Shown here in pieces: positions 58,194 to 64,000 of a DNA stretch of 64,000 bases (its first letter is position 1; every line of letters starts with the position of its first letter). Both the position numbers and the translations under genes were made by a program. The stretch is from NCBI RefSeq assembly GCF_023635005.1, contig NZ_JAMLJM010000005.1:151505-215504 (forward strand), read 5' to 3'. The notes under the pieces are model-generated. The model searched no databases. It was not told the origin of the DNA and worked only from the letters and a program-made list of their open reading frames with translations. This stretch comes from Flavobacterium luminosum. GTDB taxonomy: Bacteria > Bacteroidota > Bacteroidia > Flavobacteriales > Flavobacteriaceae.

Positions 58194-59351
58194 ATGAAAA
58201 CATTATTTCAGTTAGATGATTCCATTACTTTTTTAAATCATGGTTCTTTTGGAGCTTGCCCGAAGCCTATTTTTGAAGAGTATCAACGTATCCAAAAAGA
58301 GTTGGAGTTAGATCCTGTTAATTTTATTACAAAAAAACAACCTGAATATTTAAAAGTAGCACGAAAATCACTTTCTGAATTTGTCGGTTGCCATTATAAC
58401 GATTTGTATTTTGTTCCAAATCCTACCTTTGCTATCAACACGATAATGCGTAGTTTGAATTTAAATCCCGGCGATGAAATTTTAGCTACAAATCATGAAT
58501 ACGGAGCGATGGACAGAACTTGGAATTTTTACAGCAAGAAATCAGGTATTAAATATGTTCGTCAGCCAATATCGTTGCCTATAACTTCCAAAGAACAAAT
58601 CCTAGAAGAATTTTGGAAAGGCTATTCTTCAAACACTAAAGTAATTTTTCTTAATCATTTTTCTAGTGCTACGGCGTTGATCTTTCCAGTAAAAGAGATT
58701 TGCGATAAGGCGCAAGAGCTAGGACTTATCACCATTATAGACGGAGCCCATGTTCCCGGACATATCGACTTGAATTTAACCGAATTGAATCCAGATTATT
58801 ACACTGGTACGTTACACAAATGGATGTTGGCTCCTAAAGGATCTTCTTTTTTGTATGTAAAAAAAGAATTTCAAGCGGATTTAGAACCTCTGATTGTTTC
58901 TTGGGGATATGAAAGTTTGTATCCCGGCGAAAGTCTATTTATAGATTATCATGAATTCAGAGGAACAGAAGATCTTTCGGCTTACCTCTCAACTCCCAAA
59001 GTGATTGAATTCCTGAAAGAGAAAAACTGGCAAAAGGTTTCCGAAAAATGTAAGAAACTAGTAGTAGAAAATTATGCTAGATTTTGTAATTTATTAAATA
59101 CTCAACCTATTTGTCCGATAAATAATGAATTTCTTGGTCAGATGGCTAGTATTCCTATTCGAACTAGTAAACCTCTTGAATTAAAAGAAGTCTTGTACAA
59201 TCAGTATAAAATTCAAATTCCTGTAATGCCGCTGAACAATCAGATTTATATTCGTTATTCAATTAATGCTTATAATTCACAAGAAGATTTGGATATATTA
59301 TACAGTGCATTGGAAGATATTATAGCTAAAACCGATTTAATTACAATGTAA
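58194..59351 (+). CDS. Class V aminotransferase-fold PLP protein (isopenicillin-N epimerase-like)
   Basis: The protein is 385 residues from the ATG at 58194. The class V pattern is clear: ITFLNHGSFGACPKPIFEEYQ at the start, ILATNHEYGAMDRTWNFYS, TIIDGAHVPGHIDLNL (PLP Asp) and GTLHKWMLAPKGSSFLYV with the PLP lysine near residue 213. It belongs with isopenicillin-N epimerase and cysteine desulfurase-like proteins. The actual substrate is unknown; no beta-lactam genes are nearby. An ATG 13 codons upstream lies inside the terminator. Its end overlaps the convergent methyltransferase by 11 bases. Confidence 0.88.
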   Translation: MKTLFQLDDSITFLNHGSFGACPKPIFEEYQRIQKELELDPVNFITKKQPEYLKVARKSLSEFVGCHYNDLYFVPNPTFAINTIMRSLNLNPGDEILATNHEYGAMDRTWNFYSKKSGIKYVRQPISLPITSKEQILEEFWKGYSSNTKVIFLNHFSSATALIFPVKEICDKAQELGLITIIDGAHVPGHIDLNLTELNPDYYTGTLHKWMLAPKGSSFLYVKKEFQADLEPLIVSWGYESLYPGESLFIDYHEFRGTEDLSAYLSTPKVIEFLKEKNWQKVSEKCKKLVVENYARFCNLLNTQPICPINNEFLGQMASIPIRTSKPLELKEVLYNQYKIQIPVMPLNNQIYIRYSINAYNSQEDLDILYSALEDIIAKTDLITM

Positions 59352-60045
59352 GTTTGGCTAAATAATCATAGTGTTTGCCCTCTATCAATAATTCGCAGTT
59401 CAAGCCATTGGCATGGGCTGCATTTTGTAGGGTGTTGTAATCGATGTACAACCAAGGGAAACTTGCATCGGTCTCATTTTTATAATGTACAGTAAATATC
59501 AATTCTCCATAATAACCAGTAGCAGGAATTTCATAGGCACCATCTTCGTCTTGGTCAAACATATAAATTAGATCGGAAGAATCAATTAAAATTTGCCCCT
59601 TTTCAGAAACTAATGTTTTCAGTTTTTGAAGATATTGTGCGGTGTTTTTTAAAGTACCGAAAATTCCTGTACCGTTCATTAATAATAAAATGGTATCAAA
59701 TTTTTCGTTTTCTAAATCTAAAATATTTTGTACTGAAGCATTTTGTAACCCTCTTAATTTACAGGCTTGAATTGCATTGGGAGAAATATCAATAGAAGTT
59801 ACGTCAAGTTTTTTTTCGTTTTGAAGATACAATGAATGACTTCCTGCTCCGCAACCAACATCCAAAACACGTCCTTTACTGAGTTGTAATGCTTTTTGCT
59901 CCAACAGAGGCATTTCTTTGAAAGAGCGAAACAAATAGGCAGTACTCATGGCATCCGCTTCGGAGATATTGGTTTCTGTGATAATATCTTCGGGAGAATT
60001 ATTGGTCTGATAATCTAAAATAGCTTTTCCAAATAAATCGAGCAT
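59341..60045 (-). CDS. Class I SAM-dependent methyltransferase
   Basis: This 234-residue Rossmann methyltransferase has motif I GRVLDVGCGAGSHSLYLQ near residue 65, the acidic end of strand 2 in DVTSIDISPNAIQACK, and FDTILLLMNGTGIFG for motif post-I/II. The substrate is unknown. It converges with the aminotransferase (overlapping stops) and is divergent from the Cys-cluster gene. Confidence 0.88.
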   Translation of the reverse strand: MLDLFGKAILDYQTNNSPEDIITETNISEADAMSTAYLFRSFKEMPLLEQKALQLSKGRVLDVGCGAGSHSLYLQNEKKLDVTSIDISPNAIQACKLRGLQNASVQNILDLENEKFDTILLLMNGTGIFGTLKNTAQYLQKLKTLVSEKGQILIDSSDLIYMFDQDEDGAYEIPATGYYGELIFTVHYKNETDASFPWLYIDYNTLQNAAHANGLNCELLIEGKHYDYLAKLTL

Positions 60046-60082
60046 TTTGTTGAAAATTTAAGGTTTGCGGTTTAAAGTTCTA

Positions 60083-60090
60083 TAACTTTG
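60083..60090 (+). promoter_or_regulatory. Promoter -7 element for the Cys-cluster protein
   Basis: TAACTTTG fits TAnnTTTG and lies 21 bases before the TTG start. GGTTTGC, GGTTTAA, AGTTCTA (60062-60082), just upstream, resemble the heptad-repeat family. Confidence 0.5.
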
Positions 60091-60111
60091 CATCTTTAAA
60101 AAATTGACACC

Positions 60112-60609
60112 TTGACAAATCCATCAATTGATACATTAAAAAGACTTGCCAAAGATAAGCATAACGAAAACAAAAAGTATTTCGATAAGCTGAAAAAGAA
60201 AACACCAAAGAATATTGATTATGTTATGCAGGAATTGCATGATGCTGAGTTTAAAAAAACGGACTGCTTAACTTGTGCTAATTGTTGTAAAACGACGGGA
60301 CCTTTATTTACTTCGGCAGATATAGAGCGAATTGCAAAACATTTCAAAATGAAACCACAACAATTCATCGATCAGTATTTGCGAATAGATGAAGATAATG
60401 ACTATGTTTTGCAAAGTGTTCCTTGCACATTCCTAGATTCAGAAAATTATTGCATGATTTACGATGTTCGTCCGAAAGCATGTAGAGAATTCCCCCACAC
60501 AGACCGCAAGAAATTTCAGCAAATTGCCAATTTGACTTTAAAAAATGTCGAGATTTGTCCTGCGGCTTACAATATAGTAGAAGAAATGAAAAAGAAAATG
60601 CCACTGTAA
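60112..60609 (+). CDS. YkgJ-family cysteine cluster protein
   Basis: This 165-residue protein has the CxxCxxCC cluster (DCLTCANCCKTTGPLFTSADI, about residues 52-72), then PCTFLDSENYCMIYDVRPKACREFP and EICPAAYNI, giving about eight conserved cysteines for metal or FeS binding. No ATG is available near the start, so TTG at 60112 is used. The next ATG would cut off 38 residues including conserved KDKHNENKKYFDKL. Function unknown. Confidence 0.85.
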   Translation: MTNPSIDTLKRLAKDKHNENKKYFDKLKKKTPKNIDYVMQELHDAEFKKTDCLTCANCCKTTGPLFTSADIERIAKHFKMKPQQFIDQYLRIDEDNDYVLQSVPCTFLDSENYCMIYDVRPKACREFPHTDRKKFQQIANLTLKNVEICPAAYNIVEEMKKKMPL

Positions 60610-60620
60610 AAGTGGCATTT
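60596..60620. terminator. Terminator overlapping the end of the Cys-cluster gene
   Basis: AAATGCCACT (60596-60605) pairs with AGTGGCATTT (60611-60620). The stop codon sits in the loop. It can serve both convergent genes. Confidence 0.75.
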
Positions 60621-60624
60621 CTTA

Positions 60625-61839
60625 TTATTGATATATTAGATAGTGTTTTCGAGTAATTTTGAATTTTTCTAAACCTTCTTTCCAAGAATCTCTGATCTCT
60701 TTTTCAGTATTACCGTTTTCAATTTGTTGTTGTAATTTTTTGGTTCCGGCTAATTTGGTAAAAAAGTCATTAAAAAAAGTATTTTTAGTTGCTGAGTTTT
60801 CTTTGTAAGCTTTTATCAACCATTTTAATTCTAGTCGATTGATTTTTTCGATTTTAGTCAAATTCTCACCAAAACATTCGACCCCATTCCAAACAGGATC
60901 TTTAGCCCCAAGATTAGGTTTAGGAGTAAAACTGAAACCAGTATTTTTTAGATATGGAGAGCCGTAGATCTGGAATTGCATGTCAGTTCCTCTGCCTACA
61001 CTTACATTAGTACCTTCAAAAAAACACAAAGAAGCATATAAATTTATGGCTTGTGCATTAGGTAAGTTCGGCGATGGTTTAACAGGAAGATCATAAAACA
61101 TATCTCTTTTATAATTTTTACATGGAATCACTTCTAGCTGACATTGTATTCCATTTTTCAACCATTTTTCTCCATTAATCATTTTAGCATATTCTCCAAT
61201 AGTCATTCCGTGAAGTACCGGAATCGGATGCATCCCTACAAAACTTGTAAATTCTTTTTCTAAAATAGGACCATCAATAATCCCTCCATTAGGATTAGGT
61301 CTATCCAAAACAAGCAAAGGGATATTGTTTTCTGCACAAGCTTCCATGACATAATGCAAGGAAGAGATATAAGTATAAAAACGAGCACCTACATCTTGCA
61401 AATCAAAAACCATAATGTCGATGCCTGCTAATTGTTCGTTTTTTGGTTTTTTGTTGTTTCCGTAAAGTGAAATAATAGGCAGACCGGTTTTTGTGTCTTT
61501 ACCATCTTTGATTAGTTCACCGGCATCGGCAGTTCCTCTGAAGCCATGTTCTGGTGCATAAATTTTTTGCAAATTCACTTTCTGGTCTAGTAAAAAATCG
61601 ACTAGATGTATTTTCTGGGTCAAAATACCGGTTTGGTTGGTTACAATACCTACTTTTTTATTCTTTAATATAGGAAGGTAATCTTCATGGTTATCCGCTC
61701 CGGTCCTTATCGATTGGTCTTCTATGGTTTCTGCAGTAGTGTTTAGTGCAGTTCTTTTTTCTGTATCGATACTTTTCTTGCAATTTCCGCACGAGACTAT
61801 CGTTAGGAACAAGAATAAAAATGTATTTTTGAAAATCAT
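60625..61839 (-). CDS. NamZ-type (DUF1343) exo-beta-N-acetylmuramidase-like lipoprotein
   Basis: The protein is about 404 residues from the ATG at 61839, with a lipoprotein signal (MIFKNTFLFLFLTIVSCGNCKK, lipid Cys at 17). The DUF1343 chain follows: KKVGIVTNQTGIL, IYAPEHGFRG, DIMVFDLQDVGARFYTYISSLHYVMEAC, LLVLDRPNPNGG, HGMTIGEYAKM and GVECFGENL. Characterised NamZ removes terminal N-acetylmuramic acid from peptidoglycan chains, so a cell-wall recycling or turnover role is likely. The frame extends four codons to another ATG at 61851, six bases from the divergent permease start. Confidence 0.87.
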   Translation of the reverse strand: MIFKNTFLFLFLTIVSCGNCKKSIDTEKRTALNTTAETIEDQSIRTGADNHEDYLPILKNKKVGIVTNQTGILTQKIHLVDFLLDQKVNLQKIYAPEHGFRGTADAGELIKDGKDTKTGLPIISLYGNNKKPKNEQLAGIDIMVFDLQDVGARFYTYISSLHYVMEACAENNIPLLVLDRPNPNGGIIDGPILEKEFTSFVGMHPIPVLHGMTIGEYAKMINGEKWLKNGIQCQLEVIPCKNYKRDMFYDLPVKPSPNLPNAQAINLYASLCFFEGTNVSVGRGTDMQFQIYGSPYLKNTGFSFTPKPNLGAKDPVWNGVECFGENLTKIEKINRLELKWLIKAYKENSATKNTFFNDFFTKLAGTKKLQQQIENGNTEKEIRDSWKEGLEKFKITRKHYLIYQ

Positions 61840-61857
61840 TTTGTAAACCATTATCTT

Positions 61858-63111
61858 TTGAATTTAGAGTATTTTATAGCGAATCGTTTAACCAAGGCTA
61901 AAAACCATAAAAGTAATATATCTTCGCCAATTATGAAAATAGCCATAGCGGCTATTGCTATCGGTTTAATTATGATGATTATTGCCGTAGCGACCGGTAT
62001 GGGCTTACAGCAAAAAATTCGAGAAAAAGTATCTGCTTTCAATGGGCATATCATTATTTCCAATTTTGAAGACAATCAATCGCAAGCCAGTATTCAACCC
62101 ATTTCAGTCCACCAAGATTTTTATCCTAAATTCAATACAGTTAAAGGAATCAAACACATTCAGGCTGTTGCTAGCAAAGCAGGTATCATTCGTACAGATA
62201 AATCTTTTGAAGGTATTGTTTTTAAAGGAGTAGGTAAAGATTACGATTGGAATAATCTTTTAGAATATATCAAAGAAGGAAGAATCCCAAATCTTAAGTC
62301 TGATTTAAATAATGAGATTGTCATATCAGAATATTTAGCAAACCGATTGGAGCTAAAAATTGGAGACAAATGCAACACCTTTTTTATGAAGGAAGGTGAA
62401 AATAAGTTGCCTAATCTTAGAGTGTTTAAAATTGTAGGGATTTATAATTCTGGATTCCAGGAATTTGACGCTTCTTATCTAATTGGAGATATTCGTCATA
62501 TTCAGAGAATCAATAAATGGAAATCTGACGAGGTGGGCTCTTTCGAAGTTTTTGTCACCGATTTCAGCCAAATCGAACAAAAAGGCGAGGAGGTCTACAG
62601 TCAAACTCAGAACAAACAAGATCCAGCCAAAACACTCAATACTGAAACGATAGCTGAAAAATATTTTTACATATTCGAATGGCTCAAACTATTCGATTTT
62701 AATATAATTGTTATCCTTATCGTAATGATTGTTGTGGCTACAATTAATATGGTGGTGGCATTATTAGTCATGATTTTAGAGCGAACACAAATGATTGGAA
62801 TTTTAAAATCATTGGGTGCAGACAATTGGTCGGTAAGAAAAGTGTTTTTGTACAATGCTTTTTATCTAATTTCAAAAGGCTTGCTTTGGGGTAATATAAT
62901 AGGTATAGGTTTATTGGTCATACAAAAGCAATTCGGGATCATAAAATTAAATCCGGAGAATTACTACGTAAATGTAGCTCCAGTCGATATTAATCCAATT
63001 CATATCGTCATGCTCAACCTTGGAACTATAATAATATGTCTCTTGGTACTATTAATACCGTCGTATATCATTACCAAAATTTCTCCGGTTAGAGCCATCA
63101 AGTTCAATTGA
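61858..63111 (+). CDS. LolC/LolE-type ABC transporter permease
   Basis: The 417-residue protein starts with TTG (NLEYFIANRLTKAKNHKSN). The topology is MacB/Lol type: one helix near residues 27-48 (MKIAIAAIAIGLIMMIIAVATGMGL), a large periplasmic domain (about 50-270), then three C-terminal helices (FNIIVILIVMIVVATINMVVALLVMIL, LISKGLLWGNIIGIGLLVI, IVMLNLGTIIICLLVLLIP). GILKSLGADNWSVRKVFLYNA is the conserved coupling loop. It would help release lipoproteins to the outer membrane. The ATPase partner is not adjacent. Confidence 0.9.
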   Translation: MNLEYFIANRLTKAKNHKSNISSPIMKIAIAAIAIGLIMMIIAVATGMGLQQKIREKVSAFNGHIIISNFEDNQSQASIQPISVHQDFYPKFNTVKGIKHIQAVASKAGIIRTDKSFEGIVFKGVGKDYDWNNLLEYIKEGRIPNLKSDLNNEIVISEYLANRLELKIGDKCNTFFMKEGENKLPNLRVFKIVGIYNSGFQEFDASYLIGDIRHIQRINKWKSDEVGSFEVFVTDFSQIEQKGEEVYSQTQNKQDPAKTLNTETIAEKYFYIFEWLKLFDFNIIVILIVMIVVATINMVVALLVMILERTQMIGILKSLGADNWSVRKVFLYNAFYLISKGLLWGNIIGIGLLVIQKQFGIIKLNPENYYVNVAPVDINPIHIVMLNLGTIIICLLVLLIPSYIITKISPVRAIKFN

Positions 63112-63129
63112 TTCTTTATTTAGTGTTCT

Positions 63130-63213
63130 GGCGTGTCCCTTCGGGTCGGGCTTTTTGCTGTATCTTTTATTCCACGGACTACATAAAAGGATGCCGCTTC
63201 AATCCCTCACGCG
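63130..63213 (+). ncRNA. Structured RNA-like element of the kind repeated in Flavobacteria
   Basis: A GC-rich island in AT-rich DNA. GCGTG (63131-63135) closes with CACGC (63208-63212). Inside are a C-TTCG-G tetraloop hairpin (63137-63145), GGG (63148-63150) that can pair with CCC (63204-63206), and a CTTTTAT/ATAAAAG hairpin (63164-63170 with 63183-63189). The string GGCGTG..CCCTTCGGGTCGGGCT...CCGCT..AATCCCTCACGC recurs, from memory, in many Flavobacterium intergenic regions. It may belong to the flavo-1 RNA class, which I could not verify. It could also be a transcribed repeat or terminator of the permease gene. Confidence 0.5.
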
Positions 63214-63417
63214 GAGTGAAGGGTATTATAGGAGTAGGCATTTTCAAAGTATACTATATATAATAAGTATATCACTAATATAAGAATAACGCTTGAGTAA
63301 TACTCATTGAATACTATTTCAAAAAAACTTTACTATGTAAGTAGTTGATTAGTAGTGTAGAAAGAAATAGGGTTAAAAAAAATGCAAAAAAAGGTTAGGA
63401 AATGTAAAAAGAAGTGG
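63214..63417. other. AT-rich spacer upstream of the rRNA promoters
   Basis: About 200 bases of A/T-rich sequence including ACTATATATAATAAG (63250-63264). No gene is visible. It could serve as an UP-like region for the strong rRNA promoters. Confidence 0.4.
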
Positions 63418-63425
63418 TACTTTTG
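63418..63425 (+). promoter_or_regulatory. rRNA promoter P1 (-7 element)
   Basis: TACTTTTG followed by CACCCGC. The candidate -33 is TTAG at 63395-63398. The downstream CACCCGC is shared with the other two promoters. Confidence 0.65.
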
Positions 63426-63529
63426 CACCCGCAATCAAGCACAAGTTCATAGTAATCATGTAAAAGAATCGGAGATAAGGTTTAGAAAAAAAACTTTAAA
63501 AAAGATTTGGATTGTAAAGGAAAAGGTTT

Positions 63530-63537
63530 TACCTTTG
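63530..63537 (+). promoter_or_regulatory. rRNA promoter P2 (-7 element)
   Basis: TACCTTTG followed by CCACCCGC, with TTTG at 63506-63509 (20-base spacer) as -33. Confidence 0.75.
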
Positions 63538-63698
63538 CCACCCGCAAACGAGCTAAAAAGCGAGTTTACAAAACACTTAAAACGATATGATTTGAGTGAA
63601 GCAAAAAGAGTTCTTTGTTAAATATTGAAAAGAAAACAGACTGAAAATTTTCTCAAAAAAAAGTTTCAAAAAGTTTTGCAAGTTTAAAAAAAGTTTTC

Positions 63699-63706
63699 TA
63701 CTTTTG
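63699..63706 (+). promoter_or_regulatory. rRNA promoter P3 (-7 element)
   Basis: TACTTTTG followed by CACCCGC, with TTTG at 63675-63678 (20-base spacer) as -33. It is closest to the 16S gene, 170 bases upstream. Confidence 0.8.
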
Positions 63707-63878
63707 CACCCGCTAACCGAGAGGGGTTAGCGATAAAAAATAAGAAGAATACGTTCATAGACATATTGAATTGACAGCCGTTTCAAATAGTGATATTTGA
63801 AACAAATAAAAATGAGAGTAAGAGGAATCGAGAGATTCGAAAAACCTAGCATCTTTGTCTAAAAATATTTAAAATTAT
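63707..63878 (+). other. 16S rRNA precursor leader with hairpins
   Basis: The transcribed leader contains CGCTAACC/GGTTAGCG (63711-63718 with 63725-63732), a 10-bp perfect stem GTTTCAAATA/TATTTGAAAC (63780-63789 with 63794-63803) and a short GAATC/GATTC hairpin (63825-63838). They are likely anti-termination or processing elements. Confidence 0.55.
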
Positions 63879-64000
63879 ACGATGAAGAGTTTGATCCTGG
63901 CTCAGGATGAACGCTAGCGGCAGGCTTAACACATGCAAGTCGAGGGGTAGAGTTAGCTTGCTAACTTGAGACCGGCGCACGGGTGCGTAACGCGTATGCA
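63879..64000 (+). rRNA. 16S ribosomal RNA, 5' end (partial)
   Basis: GATGAAGAGTTTGATCCTGG is the universal 16S start, followed by CTCAGGATGAACGCTAGCGG, CAGGCTTAACACATGCAAGT and the CGAGGGGTAG variable segment common in Flavobacteriaceae. By alignment with E. coli position 8 (AGAGTTTG at 63886) the mature 5' end is near 63879. The gene continues past the window. Confidence 0.98.

Noticed and set aside
63382..63621. 79-residue ORF upstream of 16S rRNA
   Set aside because: It is very Lys/Arg-rich, spans two of the tandem rRNA promoters and resembles no protein. It is an open frame by chance in promoter DNA.

Overview
The window is AT-rich DNA from a member of the Bacteroidota, most likely Flavobacterium or a close relative. 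The evidence is promoters of the TAnnTTTG type, almost no Shine-Dalgarno sites, a GldA-type gliding ABC ATPase, a type IX secretion C-terminal tail, split MetH, DUF3857 transglutaminase-like proteins, and a 16S rRNA 5' end with a Flavobacteriaceae-like sequence. About 50 protein genes are supported. No tRNA gene, CRISPR array, phage or transposase was seen.

Region 1 (1-14.6 kb) is a sulfur amino acid locus: metK (-), then cysE-cysK, metX-thrA-osmC-metZ-like, and metH (split in two)-metF. It is heavily regulated at the RNA level. metK has a probable SAM-II aptamer and metH a clear SAM-I aptamer. cysE-cysK is preceded by two tandem leader peptides with Cys codons, each followed by an intrinsic terminator and a candidate antiterminator. 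metX is preceded by a related Met/Cys leader and a second strong terminator eight bases before its start codon. The three forward promoters also share a 47-bp upstream module with identical internal spacing (AGA-N7-TCT-N21-AAAATTTAGAAAA), which looks like the operator of an unidentified regulator.

Region 2 (14.6-22.3 kb) holds gldA (-) and then a light/photorepair-type cluster: a TetR-like regulator, an ABC1 kinase, a frameshifted DUF2256 zinc-finger gene, CRY-DASH, an FeS-type photolyase, a DUF2805 protein, an SDR lacking the catalytic Tyr, and folE. Region 3 (22.3-32.4 kb) holds an aromatic operon (Phe/Tyr-rich leader, pheA, DAHP synthase/chorismate mutase), rsgA-dtd, two DUF3857 proteins, a MazG-like protein, an SMR transporter and aroA. 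Degenerate 7-nt-period repeats lie before the SMR gene and at four places inside the aroA reading frame.

Region 4 (32.4-40.3 kb) is a LytS/LytTR-type two-component pair. It faces a secreted LamG protein across two pairs of direct repeats that fit LytTR boxes. A small membrane peptide and a decayed LamG paralogue follow, then a PhoD-family phosphatase. Region 5 (40.5-50.4 kb) has queA, kynurenine pathway genes (kynU, kmo) with an arginase-family and a penicillin-acylase-family gene between them, then a cupin, a DUF486 protein and a HerA-like ATPase on the minus strand. Region 6 (50.4-58.1 kb) is an ExbB-ExbD-ExbD-TonB operon with a PstS-like lipoprotein and a TPR protein, followed by queE and a secreted TonB C-terminal-domain protein. 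Region 7 (58-64 kb) carries an aminotransferase, a methyltransferase, a Cys-cluster protein, a NamZ-type lipoprotein, a LolC/E-type permease, a structured RNA-like element, three tandem rRNA promoters and the start of 16S rRNA.
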